From assembly GCF_008017415.1 (NCBI RefSeq), contig NZ_VRSV01000001.1, forward strand, positions 744,001 through 808,000: a stretch of DNA of 64,000 bases, given 5' to 3'. Source of the DNA: Microbacterium hatanonis. GTDB taxonomy: Bacteria > Actinomycetota > Actinomycetes > Actinomycetales > Microbacteriaceae. Under the pieces are notes generated by a model that ran no database searches, was not told the DNA's origin, and saw only the letters and a program-made list of their open reading frames with translations. Shown piece after piece: positions 1 through 9,168 of the stretch; within the stretch, counting starts at the first letter, position 1; each line of letters opens with the position of its first letter. Made by a program: the position numbers and the translations under genes.

Positions 1-717
1 CTCGTCGGGCTCGGTGAACAGCTTCACGTCGTCGTCGACCGGGGTGCCGATCTCGTGCAGCCACACCGTGTCGGGGCGCCAGGCGTCGTCGACGGTCGTG
101 TAGACGACGTAGCGACCGTCGGGCGAGAACGAGGCCCCGGCGAATGTATCGGGGATCTCGTCGGCGAGGTTCTCACCGGTCGCGAGGTCGCGCACGCGGA
201 GGGTGTAGCGCTCGTCGCCGGCGACGTCGACGCCGTACAGCATCCGCTGCCCGTCGGTGGAGACCTCGAAGCTGCCGAGCGAGAAGAATTCGGTGCCCTC
301 GGCCTCGATGTTGCCGTCGAGGAGCACCTGCTCGCCGGGGACGGGCTCGCCCGGAGCGAGCTCCGGGGGCGTCCAGTCGTCGGGCGAGGCGAGGGGAGCA
401 CGGCATTGGATGCCGTACTGGCTGCCCTCTACGGTTCGGCCGTAGTACCACCATGCGCCGCGGCGGCTGGGGACGGACAGGTCGGTCTCCAGGGTGCGGC
501 CCTTGATCTCCTGGAAGACCTGTTCGCGCAGTCCCTCGAGATGAGCCGTCCGGGCGTCGGTGTAGGCGTTCTCGGCCTCGAGGTGGGAGAGGACGGCCGC
601 GTCGTCCTTCGCGCGGAACCACTCGTAGGGATCGTCGAAGGTGTCGCCGTGGTGGGAGCGGATCGTCGAGCGGCGCTCGGCGACGGGGGGATCGGGAAGG
701 GCCTGGGCGTCGTTCAC
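1..717 (-). CDS. ptrB: Oligopeptidase B (S9A serine peptidase), N-terminal part only
   Basis: The reading frame opens at a GTG (717) and runs off the left edge, so 239 N-terminal residues are visible. Oligopeptidase B cleaves short peptides after basic residues in the cytoplasm. The visible part matches the N-terminus and early beta-propeller of the S9A family: HGDTFDDPYEWFR near residue 20, then a 'LEAENAYTDA' segment and a 'EQVFQEIKGR' segment, both hallmarks of PtrB. The catalytic Ser-Asp-His domain lies outside the window. The family is usually about 700 residues, so about one third is seen. It is transcribed away from the molybdopterin oxidoreductase gene that ends 42 bases upstream, possibly in the same transcript. 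The alternative is a generic prolyl oligopeptidase, but the N-terminal signature favours PtrB. Confidence 0.85.
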   Translation of the reverse strand, partial: MNDAQALPDPPVAERRSTIRSHHGDTFDDPYEWFRAKDDAAVLSHLEAENAYTDARTAHLEGLREQVFQEIKGRTLETDLSVPSRRGAWWYYGRTVEGSQYGIQCRAPLASPDDWTPPELAPGEPVPGEQVLLDGNIEAEGTEFFSLGSFEVSTDGQRMLYGVDVAGDERYTLRVRDLATGENLADEIPDTFAGASFSPDGRYVVYTTVDDAWRPDTVWLHEIGTPVDDDVKLFTEPDE

Positions 718-758
718 GCTCCCACGCTAGCCGAGGAGCACCGCCCCTCGGCCGGTCG

Positions 759-2333
759 TCAGCGCACGGTGACGAGGGTGCGCTGCCAGCCCGAGGAGCC
801 GTCGGGGGCGATCGGTGCGCGGTCCTCGATCTGCACCTGACCGTTCTTGTCGGTCGCGCGAACGGTGACGTAGTGCGTGCCGGCCTCGGCCTGCCACTCC
901 AGCCACCACTGCACCCAGGTGTCGGCGTTGACCGGCGTGGAGAGGTTCGCCTGCTGCCAGTCGCCGTCGTCGATCGAGACCTCGACGCTCTGGATCCCGG
1001 TGGTCTGCGCCCACGCCATGCCGGCGATCGGGACGGTGCCCGCGGTGACCGGTGTTCCCGAGCGCGGGGTGTCGATGCGCGACGACATCTTGATCGGCGC
1101 CTCCGCGGCGTACCCGCGCGGGGTCCAATAGGCCTCGTCGGCGGCGAACGTGGTCACCTTCAGCTCGGTGACCCATTTCGTCGCCGAGACGTAGCCGTAC
1201 AGGCCGGGGACGACCATCCGCACCGGGAAGCCGTGCTCGAGCGGCAGGGGCTCGCCGTTCATGGCGACCGCGAAGATCGCGTCGCGGTTGTCGTCGGTCA
1301 GGGTGTCGAGAGGTGTGCTCGCGGTGTAGCCGTCGACGCTGCGGGACAGCACCATGTCGGCGCCCGCCTGGGGCCCCGCCATCGCCAGGATGTCGCGGAT
1401 GGGAACGCCCTGCCAGATCGCGTTGCCGACGAGGCCGCCGCCGACCTCGTTCGAGACGCAGGTCAGGGTGATGCCGTACTCGTCGAGTCCCATCCCCACG
1501 AGGTCGTCGAAGGAGAGCTCTACGCGCTGATCGACCATGCCGTCGATGACCAGGCTCCAGGTCGACGGGTCGATGGACGGAACGGTCAGCGCGGTGTCGA
1601 CGCGGTAGAAGTCGGCGTTGGGGGTGAACAGGGGGGAGAGCCCTTCCACGTCGGCCTCGGCGCCGGCGGGAACCGTAACGGTCGAGCGCACCGCCGGAAG
1701 CTGGATGGCGTCGCGCACAGCGGCGATCGAGGAGGTCGTCGCCGAGATGACGCGCGAGCCCACACCCACCACGACGGAGGCGAGGGCGGCGATGGCCGTC
1801 ATCCCCAAGAATCCGCGCCGGCTCGCCCCCGCGGTCGGTGCACCCTCGCCGGAGTCCGACTCCGAGGGGGCGGTCGTGGCGCCGTCGCGCCATGCTCGAA
1901 GGCGTCGTCCCAGCATCAGGATGAGCACGACCCCCACGATCGTGCCGGCGAGCGGGGGGAGGGCGGAGAGGAAACCGGCACCCGCGCGCGTCAGGATCGC
2001 CGCGCCGGAGAGCACGCCCGCGACGACGAGAAGGACGGCGCCCAGAGGCGGACGCACGTACTCGAGGATTCCCGCGATCGCCGAGGCGATGACGACCGCG
2101 AGGCCGAGGCCGACCAGCAGAGCGATCTTGTCGTTCTCCCCGAATGTCGAGATCGCGAACTCCTTGAGCGGCTGAGGCACGATGTCGATCACGAACGAGC
2201 CCACCGCCAGCAGCGGACTCGCCTGGGGTGCCACCAGCAGGGCGACGAGTTCGGCGGCCGCGAGGAACGCGGCGGCCGAGACGATGCCGGCCACCGCCGA
2301 CCAGGCGGTGAAGGTCTTGCGTCGTGCGGCCAT
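759..2333 (-). CDS. Membrane-linked molybdopterin-dependent oxidoreductase (sulfite oxidase fold)
   Basis: 524 residues. Residues 1-150 hold about four membrane segments. A twin-arginine-like stretch SRRGFLGM near residue 170 is followed by a further hydrophobic segment. The rest is a molybdopterin-binding domain of the sulfite oxidase/YedY type with a C-terminal dimerisation domain. Cys292 in TLTCVSNEVGG is the expected molybdenum ligand. The family uses Mo-pterin to move electrons in extracytoplasmic redox reactions, and membrane-fused versions are common in actinobacteria. The substrate cannot be read from sequence. The start ATG is clear and diverges from the phosphoesterase at 2414. No haem protein partner is encoded nearby. 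Sulfite oxidase or methionine-sulfoxide-reductase-like activity are the main alternatives. Confidence 0.88.
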   Translation of the reverse strand: MAARRKTFTAWSAVAGIVSAAAFLAAAELVALLVAPQASPLLAVGSFVIDIVPQPLKEFAISTFGENDKIALLVGLGLAVVIASAIAGILEYVRPPLGAVLLVVAGVLSGAAILTRAGAGFLSALPPLAGTIVGVVLILMLGRRLRAWRDGATTAPSESDSGEGAPTAGASRRGFLGMTAIAALASVVVGVGSRVISATTSSIAAVRDAIQLPAVRSTVTVPAGAEADVEGLSPLFTPNADFYRVDTALTVPSIDPSTWSLVIDGMVDQRVELSFDDLVGMGLDEYGITLTCVSNEVGGGLVGNAIWQGVPIRDILAMAGPQAGADMVLSRSVDGYTASTPLDTLTDDNRDAIFAVAMNGEPLPLEHGFPVRMVVPGLYGYVSATKWVTELKVTTFAADEAYWTPRGYAAEAPIKMSSRIDTPRSGTPVTAGTVPIAGMAWAQTTGIQSVEVSIDDGDWQQANLSTPVNADTWVQWWLEWQAEAGTHYVTVRATDKNGQVQIEDRAPIAPDGSSGWQRTLVTVR

Positions 2334-2401
2334 GGCTGGGCCTCCCCGTCTCGTCGTGGTCGATACCTATTCGCGGCCGCGGACGATTCGGATGTGCGCT
2401 C

Positions 2402-2407
2402 TAGGCT
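2402..2407 (+). promoter_or_regulatory. -10 hexamer TAGGCT, leaderless start of the phosphoesterase
   Basis: TAGGCT lies six bases before the ATG at 2414. With normal -10 spacing the transcript would begin at the start codon. No Shine-Dalgarno sequence is present. Confidence 0.6.
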
Positions 2408-2413
2408 GGGGGC

Positions 2414-3325
2414 ATGGTCGGAGCATCGACGCAGTTCGGTCAGCACCCGCCCGCGCGGCGTGTGATCGTGCATCTGAGCGACACGCACCTCCTCGCCGGC
2501 GACCGCAGGCTGGGCGGCCGGTACGACGTCGCGGCCAACCTCGCCCGCACGATGCGCGCTGTCGAGGCTCTCCGCATCCGCCCCGACGCGCTCGTCTTCA
2601 CCGGCGATCTCACCGATCTGGGCGAACCGGAGGCCTACGCGGCGCTGCGCGCAGAGGTGGAGCCGGTCGCCGAGCGACTGGGGGCGCCGCTGGTGTGGGT
2701 GGCGGGTAACCACGATGAACGGCCCGCCATGCGCGAGCACCTCCTCGATGCGGATGCGACGCAGGAGCCGATCACGGGGGTGTGGGACCTCGACGGCCTC
2801 CGGCTGGTCGCGCTCGACTCGACCGTGACCGGATGGCATCACGGCGAGATCGATGCGGCGCAACGGGACTGGCTCGCCGGCATCCTCGCCGAGCCCGCGC
2901 CGCTGGGGACGCTCCTGGCGCTGCACCACCCGCCGCTTCCGACGCACATCCCCTTCTTCGACATCCTCGAGCTCCGCGACCAGCGCGCGCTCGCCGAGGT
3001 GGTCGCGGGAACCGACGTGCGCGGCATCCTCGCCGGCCATCTCCACTATTCGACCAGCGGCACGTTCGCCGGGGTGCCGGTGAGCGTGGCGGCGGCGACC
3101 TGCTACACGATGGATCTCGCCCGCCCGGCGGTCGAGGTGAACGGGATGGACGCCGGGCAGTCCTTCCACCTCGTCCACGTCTACGACGACACGATCACCC
3201 ACGCGGTCGTTCCCGTCGTGGACGATCCGCAGACGGGGGAGTACTTCACGGCGGAGTGGACCGAGCGCATGGCCCGCCTCACCCCCGAGGAACGACTCGA
3301 CGCGTTCTCTCGCAAGCGCTCCTGA
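2414..3325 (+). CDS. Metallophosphoesterase, CpdA-like cyclic nucleotide phosphodiesterase
   Basis: 303 residues. All motifs of the calcineurin-like phosphoesterase fold are visible in order: LSDTHL near residue 21, GDLTDLG near 62, GNHDE near 98, LHHPP near 171 and AGHLHY near 205. These bind the two-metal centre. The family includes CpdA (3',5'-cAMP hydrolysis) and Rv0805-type enzymes. Length and motif order fit that subgroup, but substrate is inferred, not seen. No signal peptide, so cytoplasmic. It starts divergently from the molybdopterin oxidoreductase, and its promoter hexamer abuts the start codon, suggesting a leaderless mRNA. It does not look co-transcribed with aspA, which has its own promoter 118 bases downstream. 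Confidence 0.85.
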   Translation: MVGASTQFGQHPPARRVIVHLSDTHLLAGDRRLGGRYDVAANLARTMRAVEALRIRPDALVFTGDLTDLGEPEAYAALRAEVEPVAERLGAPLVWVAGNHDERPAMREHLLDADATQEPITGVWDLDGLRLVALDSTVTGWHHGEIDAAQRDWLAGILAEPAPLGTLLALHHPPLPTHIPFFDILELRDQRALAEVVAGTDVRGILAGHLHYSTSGTFAGVPVSVAAATCYTMDLARPAVEVNGMDAGQSFHLVHVYDDTITHAVVPVVDDPQTGEYFTAEWTERMARLTPEERLDAFSRKRS

Positions 3326-3399
3326 CGGGCTGTACGCGGTGTCCCGTCGGGCCACCGTGGATCACCCCGGCGTCGAAGGGGGCGCTCGGCCCACGCGGG

Positions 3400-3405
3400 T
3401 AGGCT
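3400..3405 (+). promoter_or_regulatory. -10 hexamer TAGGCT upstream of aspA
   Basis: TAGGCT ends 38 bases before the aspA ATG, giving a leader of about 30 bases that contains an AAAAGGA ribosome-binding site just before the start. Confidence 0.5.
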
Positions 3406-3443
3406 CGACGCACCCCGACCGGCCGTAACCCAAAAGGATCTAC

Positions 3444-4934
3444 ATGCCACAGGACGCGACGAAGCTCCAGGACACCACCGAGCGCACCCGCACGGAGACC
3501 GATTCGCTGGGATCCCTGCAGATCCCCGCCGAGGCGTATTGGGGCATCCACACCGCCCGCGCGCTCGAGAACTTCCCGATCTCGCAGCGGCCGATCTCGG
3601 TCTACCCCGATCTCGTCCGGGCTCTGGCGATGGTCAAGCAGGCGTCGGCGCGCGCCAACATCGAGATAGGCGTCCTCGACACCGAGCGAGGGCTGCTGAT
3701 CGATCGCGCGGCCCAGCGGGTCATCGACGGCGAGTTCCACGACCAGTTCGTGGTGGGCGTCATCCAGGGAGGTGCCGGCACGTCGACGAACATGAACGCC
3801 AACGAGGTGCTGACCAACATCGCCCTCGAAGAGGCCGGGCGTCCGAAGGGCGACTACGGGTTCCTCTCGCCGATCGACCACACCAACCGCAGCCAGTCGA
3901 CCAACGACGTGTACCCGACGGCGATCAAGGTCGGGCTCGCGCTCAACCTCAAGAGCCTGCTGGCCGAGCTGTCGTTGCTCCGGCAGTCGTTCCTGGCGAA
4001 ATCGGTGGAGTTCCACGACGTGCTCAAGGTCGGTCGCACCCAGCTGCAGGACGCCGTGCCCATGACGCTCGGGCAGGAGTTCCACGGATTCGCGACCACC
4101 CTCGGCGAGGACTACAACCGGCTGACCGAGAACGCCTACCTCCTCGCCGAGGTCAACATGGGAGCGACCGCGATCGGTACGGGGATCACGGCACGCTCGA
4201 CCTACGCGAAGGCCGTGCTGCACCATCTCCGATCGATCACCGGGCTCGACCTCGATACCGCGACCGACCTGGTGGAGTCGACGAGCGACACGGGCTCGTT
4301 CATGTCGTTCTCGTCGTCGCTGAAGCGCAATGCGATCAAGCTGTCGAAGATCTGCAACGACCTGCGGCTCCTCTCCAGCGGCCCCCAGGCCGGGTTCGGC
4401 GAGATCAATCTGCCGCCCCGCCAGGCGGGTTCGAGCATCATGCCGGGGAAGGTCAACCCGGTCATCCCCGAAGTCGTCAACCAGGTCGCCTTCGCAGTGG
4501 CGGGCGCCGACCTCACCGTCACGATGGCGGTCGAGGGCGGCCAGCTGCAGCTCAACGCCTTCGAGCCGGTGATCGCGCACTCCATCTTCCAGTCGATGAC
4601 GTGGATGCAGCGTGCGATGTTGACGCTGCGGGTGAACTGCATCGACGGCATCACCGCGAACCGGGAGCGACTCGGCGCGATGGTCGGCTCGTCGGTCGGC
4701 GTCGTCACCGCTCTCACGCCCTTCATCGGCTACGCGGCGGCCGCGGCGCTGGCGAAGACCGCGCTGCTGACGGGGCGCAATGTCGCCGACCTCGTCGTCG
4801 AGGCGGGCCTCATGTCGCGAGCCGAGGTCACGAAGCAGATCTCGCCCATGCGTCTGTCCGGGCTCGAGGCGATCACCGAGGCGATCCCCGTCATCCGCTC
4901 CTCGACCGACGTCGTCTCGCCCCCCGAGGACTGA
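3444..4934 (+). CDS. aspA: Aspartate ammonia-lyase (aspartase)
   Basis: 496 residues, the usual length. It reversibly converts L-aspartate to fumarate and ammonia, linking amino-acid catabolism with the TCA cycle. The class II fumarase/aspartase signature GSSIMPGKVNP is at about residues 328-338, carrying the catalytic serine in the mobile loop. Other family motifs are GGAGTSTNMNANEV near 110 and STSDTGSFMS near 275. Distinguishing aspartase from fumarase by sequence is not absolute; the 'TNMNANEVLTNIALEE' region resembles aspartases. The start ATG follows an AAGGA ribosome-binding site. It is monocistronic by context, since the next gene is convergent. Confidence 0.92.
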   Translation: MPQDATKLQDTTERTRTETDSLGSLQIPAEAYWGIHTARALENFPISQRPISVYPDLVRALAMVKQASARANIEIGVLDTERGLLIDRAAQRVIDGEFHDQFVVGVIQGGAGTSTNMNANEVLTNIALEEAGRPKGDYGFLSPIDHTNRSQSTNDVYPTAIKVGLALNLKSLLAELSLLRQSFLAKSVEFHDVLKVGRTQLQDAVPMTLGQEFHGFATTLGEDYNRLTENAYLLAEVNMGATAIGTGITARSTYAKAVLHHLRSITGLDLDTATDLVESTSDTGSFMSFSSSLKRNAIKLSKICNDLRLLSSGPQAGFGEINLPPRQAGSSIMPGKVNPVIPEVVNQVAFAVAGADLTVTMAVEGGQLQLNAFEPVIAHSIFQSMTWMQRAMLTLRVNCIDGITANRERLGAMVGSSVGVVTALTPFIGYAAAAALAKTALLTGRNVADLVVEAGLMSRAEVTKQISPMRLSGLEAITEAIPVIRSSTDVVSPPED

Positions 4935-4955
4935 GCGGGGCGGCGCGCCGACGGA

Positions 4956-5822
4956 TCAGCCGATGATCCGGCAGTGGGTCGTGAGCGCCCCCACCCCGTC
5001 GACGCCGACCGTGACGGTGGAGCGGTCGCGGAGGAAGATCTGCGGGTCGCGGGAGTAACCCGCCCCGCCCGGGCTGCCGGTGGAGATGAGCGTCCCCGGC
5101 AGCAGCGTGACCGACTGCGACAGGTGCGAGATGAGCGTTGCGACGGAGCGCACCATCTGGCCGGTGGACGCGTCCTGCACCGTGTGTCCGTCGACCACGG
5201 TCCAGATGTGCAGGGCCTGCGGATCGGGGATCTCGTCGGCGGTCACGACGAACGGACCGGTCGGGGTGAACCCGTCGAACGATTTGCACCGCGACCACTG
5301 CGCCTCGGAGAACTGGATGTCGCGGGCGGTGATGTCGTTGACCACCGTGTAGCCCCACACGTGGTCGAGGGCGTCCTCCGTGGCGACGTCCTTCGCGGGA
5401 CGCCCGATGATCACGCCCAGCTCCGCCTCGTAGTCGACCGATTCGCTCAGGGTGCGCGGCCACGACGTGGTCGCCTCGTGCCCGGCGAGGGAATTGGGCC
5501 ACAGCACGAAGACGGTGGGTGTCGAGTCGGTCTTGAGCCCGAGTTCGCCCGAGTGCGCGGAGTAGTTCAACCCGATCGCGAGGATCACCGGGGGCGTCAG
5601 GACGGCCGATGCGAACGCCACCCCGTCGAGCGGGATCCAGGATGCGGCGTCCGCGGCGCTGCGGACACGGTCGAGCAGCTCGTCGCCTCCGGCGATGAGG
5701 GCCTCGAGGGTGCCGGGCGCGTCGTCGAACAACTCGTCGACGAAGGTCATCGCCTCGTCGCCGACCACCACCAGGCGGGGGGAGAGTTCGGACGACGCTG
5801 ACTGAACGTGGGCAAACCGCAT
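4956..5822 (-). CDS. Fumarylacetoacetate hydrolase family protein
   Basis: 288 residues. The C-terminal two thirds carry the FAH fold. ELGVIIGRPAKDV and NDITARD near residues 135-165 include the acidic metal ligands and conserved catalytic surroundings. The family hydrolyses or decarboxylates C-C bonds in diketo acids from aromatic-ring catabolism, and also includes oxaloacetate decarboxylases, so the reaction is not fixed by sequence. No other aromatic degradation genes are nearby. It converges with aspA (21 bases between stop codons) and diverges from the PrsW gene. Confidence 0.85.
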   Translation of the reverse strand: MRFAHVQSASSELSPRLVVVGDEAMTFVDELFDDAPGTLEALIAGGDELLDRVRSAADAASWIPLDGVAFASAVLTPPVILAIGLNYSAHSGELGLKTDSTPTVFVLWPNSLAGHEATTSWPRTLSESVDYEAELGVIIGRPAKDVATEDALDHVWGYTVVNDITARDIQFSEAQWSRCKSFDGFTPTGPFVVTADEIPDPQALHIWTVVDGHTVQDASTGQMVRSVATLISHLSQSVTLLPGTLISTGSPGGAGYSRDPQIFLRDRSTVTVGVDGVGALTTHCRIIG

Positions 5823-5859
5823 GCGTCCACGCTACCCGGCGGCGTGCGGCACCCCGCTC

Positions 5860-5865
5860 TAGGCT
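5860..5865 (+). promoter_or_regulatory. -10 hexamer TAGGCT, leaderless start of the PrsW gene
   Basis: TAGGCT lies six bases before the ATG at 5872, the same arrangement as at 2402, with no ribosome-binding site. Confidence 0.6.
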
Positions 5866-5871
5866 GATGAC

Positions 5872-7029
5872 ATGGCCTACCCTTCGCCGCTGTCGCAGCC
5901 GCATCCGGGGGCGGGCGCCCCCATCTCGCCCGCGGGGTCGCCGCCGGCGACCGTGCCCGTCGGCTCCCGCCGCACCGGGGGTGCGCTCGTCTGGATCGGC
6001 GGCGTGCTCGCACTCGTGCTGGTGGGCCTGATCGCGTACTTCCTGAACTTCCTCGGACCGGGCGCGTCGACCGTGGGAATGATCCTCGCGCTCGTGCCGC
6101 TCGCGGTCGTCTGGACGGTCGTACGCCTGATCGATCGCTGGGAGCCGGAGCCGCGCGGAATCGTCGTGTTCGCCGTCGCCTGGGGTGCCATCGCCGCCGT
6201 CGCCATCGCCTTGGGCGTCGACCTCGCGCTGACGTTCGTCGTCGGCCCGCTGCCGGCGGAGTTCTCCTCCGTCGTGCAGGCCCCCGTCGTCGAGGAGGTC
6301 GCGAAGGGCCTCGGGGTCTTCCTCATCTACATCGCCGCCCGGCGGTCGTTCGACGGACCCGTCGACGGCATCGTCTACGGGGCGCTCGTCGGTGCGGGCT
6401 TCGCCTTCACCGAGAACATCCAGTACTTCGCCATCAGCCTCATCGAGGGGGGCCTCGCCCAGGCGTCGACGACGTTCTTCCTCCGCGCGATCCTCTCGCC
6501 CTTCGCGCACGTCATGTTCACCGCGCTGATCGGCTTCGCGTTCGGGCTGGCCGCCCGGCGGTCGCTGTCCGCCGGTGGGGCGTTCGGCTACGGGCTGGTC
6601 GGGCTGGTCGGAGCGATCCTCCTGCACGCGCTCTGGAATGGGTCGGCGGTGTTCTCGGACTTCTTCGGGCTCTACGTGACCGTGCAGGTGCCCCTTTTCG
6701 TGCTCTTCATCCTCGGGGTGCTGCTGCTGCGCCGGGAGGAGTCGCGTCTGACGCGGGCCCGGCTCGGCGAGTACGCCGCGGCGGGGTGGTTCACCGAGCA
6801 GGAGGTGGGGATGCTGGCGACCGGACCCGGTCGTCGTGCAGCGCTCCGGTGGGCGAAGACGCTGAACGGCGACCGCACGCGGGTCATGCGGCGGTTCATC
6901 GCCGACGCGACCGCGCTCGCCGCGGCACGACAGCGGGCGCTGTCGGGCCGCGACCCTCATGCAGCGACGGTGGAGCGGCAGCTGCTCGAGCGTGCGACCC
7001 GGGCGAGATCGGAGCTCTTCGCCCCCTGA
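5872..7029 (+). CDS. PrsW family intramembrane metalloprotease
   Basis: 385 residues with about eight membrane helices between residues 35 and 290, then a soluble basic C-terminal tail of about 100 residues. The PrsW motifs are visible: EEVAKG near residue 142, FAFTENIQY near 180 and HVMFTALIGFAFG near 215, supplying the Glu and His residues of the predicted metal site. In Bacillus subtilis, PrsW performs site-1 cleavage of an anti-sigma factor. Actinobacterial homologs are widespread and their targets largely unknown. No anti-sigma factor is adjacent. The N-terminal 35 residues are Pro/Ala rich and probably cytoplasmic. Confidence 0.85.
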   Translation: MAYPSPLSQPHPGAGAPISPAGSPPATVPVGSRRTGGALVWIGGVLALVLVGLIAYFLNFLGPGASTVGMILALVPLAVVWTVVRLIDRWEPEPRGIVVFAVAWGAIAAVAIALGVDLALTFVVGPLPAEFSSVVQAPVVEEVAKGLGVFLIYIAARRSFDGPVDGIVYGALVGAGFAFTENIQYFAISLIEGGLAQASTTFFLRAILSPFAHVMFTALIGFAFGLAARRSLSAGGAFGYGLVGLVGAILLHALWNGSAVFSDFFGLYVTVQVPLFVLFILGVLLLRREESRLTRARLGEYAAAGWFTEQEVGMLATGPGRRAALRWAKTLNGDRTRVMRRFIADATALAAARQRALSGRDPHAATVERQLLERATRARSELFAP

Positions 7030-7045
7030 GGGGCGAGCCCGGTTC

Positions 7046-8527
7046 TCACCGGGCCGCCACCGCGTCGAGGGGCGCGCGCCAGAACGCGAGCTCGTGCGCG
7101 GCCGACGCCCGGAACGCCTCCGCCATCACCGCGCGACGCAGCGGCGCTGCACCGGCGGCCGCGGCGGTCACGATCCCGATGGCCGTCCGCGTCGCCTCGG
7201 CGAACTCCGGCGCGGCGTAGGTATCGAGCCAGTCACGGTAGGGGTGCCCTTCGACACCGAGCGGATGCAGCCGGCTCCCCACGTCGTGATACAGCCAGTA
7301 GCAGGGGAGCACCGCCGCGACGAGGCGCTCGTAGTCGCCGCTGTCGGCGGCCGCGCCCAGGTGGTCGAGGTAGGCGGTGGTCGTGGGACTGGCCTGCGCG
7401 GGCACCCCCTCGCCGAGACCGAGCCACTGCTCGTGAAGGGCCATCTCGGTCGCCACGGCAGCGTGAGCGCCGGTGATCCAGAACGTCTGCTCCCGAGGGG
7501 TCGGCGCGAGACGGGACGCCTGAGCCAGTACGCGCGAATACTCCCGGAGGTACAGGGCGTCCTGGGCGAGGTACCAGGCGAACGCTCTCCGATCGAGTGT
7601 CCCGTCGCCGAGCGATCGGATGAAGTCGAGCCCGTCGATCGCGTCCCGCACCCCGGCCGTGCTCCGCCACCACTCGTCGGCGATCTCGTCCGGCGACGGC
7701 ATGGTGTCGAGGCCGCCGCGCGCCCAGAGCCCGGCGAAGTGGCTCACCGGTCCGTGCCCGCCCCCGACATCGAGTGCGGATCCGTGGCGGATGCTCTCCG
7801 ACAGCCAGCGCAGGGCGAGATCCGTCGCATCCGACCAGGTCGCGCCCGCCCCGCGGCGTGTGGCGATCGCGGAGGACAGGGAGCACCCCGTCCCGTGGGT
7901 GTTGCGCGTCTCGATGCGCGGCGAGCGGTAGTCGCTGACGCGGCCGTCGGGCTCCACGAGTGCGTCCCGGAGGTCGGGACCCTCGAGGTGCCCGCCCTTC
8001 GCCAAGACCCGCACGCCGTGGCGCCGGGCGAGCTCCTGCGCCTGGTCGACCACGGCGTCGCCGTCCGACGCCGGCTCCCGATCGAGCAGGATCGCGAGCT
8101 CCGGCACGTTGGGTGTGACGAGGTCGGCGTCCGGCAGGAGGAGTCGCAACGCCTCCTCGGCCCCCGGGTCGAGCAGGCGGTGCCCGCTGGTGGACACCAT
8201 GACGGGGTCGAGCACCACGACGGGCGGACGCGCGGCTGCGAGCCACTCGCGCACCGTCTCGATGACCTCGACGTCGGCGAGCATGCCGATCTTCACGGCG
8301 TCGATCGATACGTCGTCGCTGACCGCGTGCAGCTGCTCGGCGAGGAACGAGGTCGGCGGGCGGTACACCGACCGCACGCCGTGCGTGTTCTGCGCGACGA
8401 GCGCGGTGACGGCAGCCATCCCGTATCCGCCGTTGGCGGCGATGCTCTTCAGGTCCGCCTGCACACCGGCGCCGCCCGTCGGGTCGGTGCCGGCGATGCT
8501 GAGCACCCGGGGGACCACGGCGCTCAT
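7046..8527 (-). CDS. thiD: Bifunctional HMP-phosphate kinase / TenA thiaminase II
   Basis: 493 residues from the ATG at 8527. Residues 1-265 are ThiD, which phosphorylates hydroxymethylpyrimidine twice: GTDPTGGAGVQAD at the N-terminus and NTHGTGC near 215 mark the ribokinase-type active site. Residues about 275-493 are TenA, which releases the pyrimidine from degraded thiamine; PCYWLYHD holds the catalytic Cys and the C-terminal HELAFW segment is typical. The fusion couples salvage of the pyrimidine with its phosphorylation. The start codon overlaps the thiE stop (ATGA), so translation is probably coupled. The frame stays open upstream through thiE, but homology begins at this ATG. Confidence 0.92.
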   Translation of the reverse strand: MSAVVPRVLSIAGTDPTGGAGVQADLKSIAANGGYGMAAVTALVAQNTHGVRSVYRPPTSFLAEQLHAVSDDVSIDAVKIGMLADVEVIETVREWLAAARPPVVVLDPVMVSTSGHRLLDPGAEEALRLLLPDADLVTPNVPELAILLDREPASDGDAVVDQAQELARRHGVRVLAKGGHLEGPDLRDALVEPDGRVSDYRSPRIETRNTHGTGCSLSSAIATRRGAGATWSDATDLALRWLSESIRHGSALDVGGGHGPVSHFAGLWARGGLDTMPSPDEIADEWWRSTAGVRDAIDGLDFIRSLGDGTLDRRAFAWYLAQDALYLREYSRVLAQASRLAPTPREQTFWITGAHAAVATEMALHEQWLGLGEGVPAQASPTTTAYLDHLGAAADSGDYERLVAAVLPCYWLYHDVGSRLHPLGVEGHPYRDWLDTYAAPEFAEATRTAIGIVTAAAAGAAPLRRAVMAEAFRASAAHELAFWRAPLDAVAAR

Positions 8528-9168
8528 CGCCCGGTCTCCCACGCCGATCGCAGCGACGCCGCGGCGACGGAGGGGTCGGATACGCCGCAGACGGCCGACA
8601 CGACAGCGATGCCGCTGACGCCCGCCGCCCGCAGCACCGGGGCATCCGTCGCGGTGATGCCGCCGATGGCGACCACCGGCAGCGTGCTGGCGGCGGCCAG
8701 ACGGCCGGTCGCTCGCAGCCCGAGGGGGTTCGCCGCATCCGGTTTGGTGCTCGTCGCCCGATACGGCCCGATTCCGAGGTAGTCGGCGTGGGGGGAGGCC
8801 TCGCGCATCTCGGCGTCGGTCGACACGCTCACGCCGATGACGCCCCCGGGGCCGATGAGCGTCCGAGCGATCGACGCCGGTAGATCCGACTGCCCGAGGT
8901 GGACGCCCGCCACGGCAGCACCGGCCGCGCGTGCGGCGAGGTAGACGTCGACCCTGTCGTTGACGATGACGGGCACGTGAGGGGGAGTGGCGGCGGCCAC
9001 GGCGAGCACGGTGTCGAGGAACGCGCGCGCGGGAGCGTGCTTCTCGCGCACCTGCACGGCCGTCACGCCACCGGCGACCGCGGCTGCCACGAGATCGGGC
9101 AACCGGTGCCCCGCACGAGTCGCGATGGCGGCGTCCGTCACGAGGTACAGCGTCAGGTCGACGCTCAC
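8524..9168 (-). CDS. thiE: Thiamine-phosphate synthase
   Basis: 214 residues from a GTG at 9168. ThiE joins HMP pyrophosphate and thiazole phosphate to give thiamine monophosphate. Visible motifs: LYLVTD at the N-terminus, VQVREK near residue 38, VNDRVD near 68, GVHLGQSDL near 86, [12 protein letters not shown] near 125 and AIGGIT near 165, all standard for the pyrophosphate-binding TIM barrel. It overlaps thiM upstream (GTGA) and thiD downstream (ATGA) by four bases each, so it is the middle gene of a tightly coupled operon under the TPP riboswitch. Confidence 0.93.
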   Translation of the reverse strand: MSVDLTLYLVTDAAIATRAGHRLPDLVAAAVAGGVTAVQVREKHAPARAFLDTVLAVAAATPPHVPVIVNDRVDVYLAARAAGAAVAGVHLGQSDLPASIARTLIGPGGVIGVSVSTDAEMREASPHADYLGIGPYRATSTKPDAANPLGLRATGRLAAASTLPVVAIGGITATDAPVLRAAGVSGIAVVSAVCGVSDPSVAAASLRSAWETGR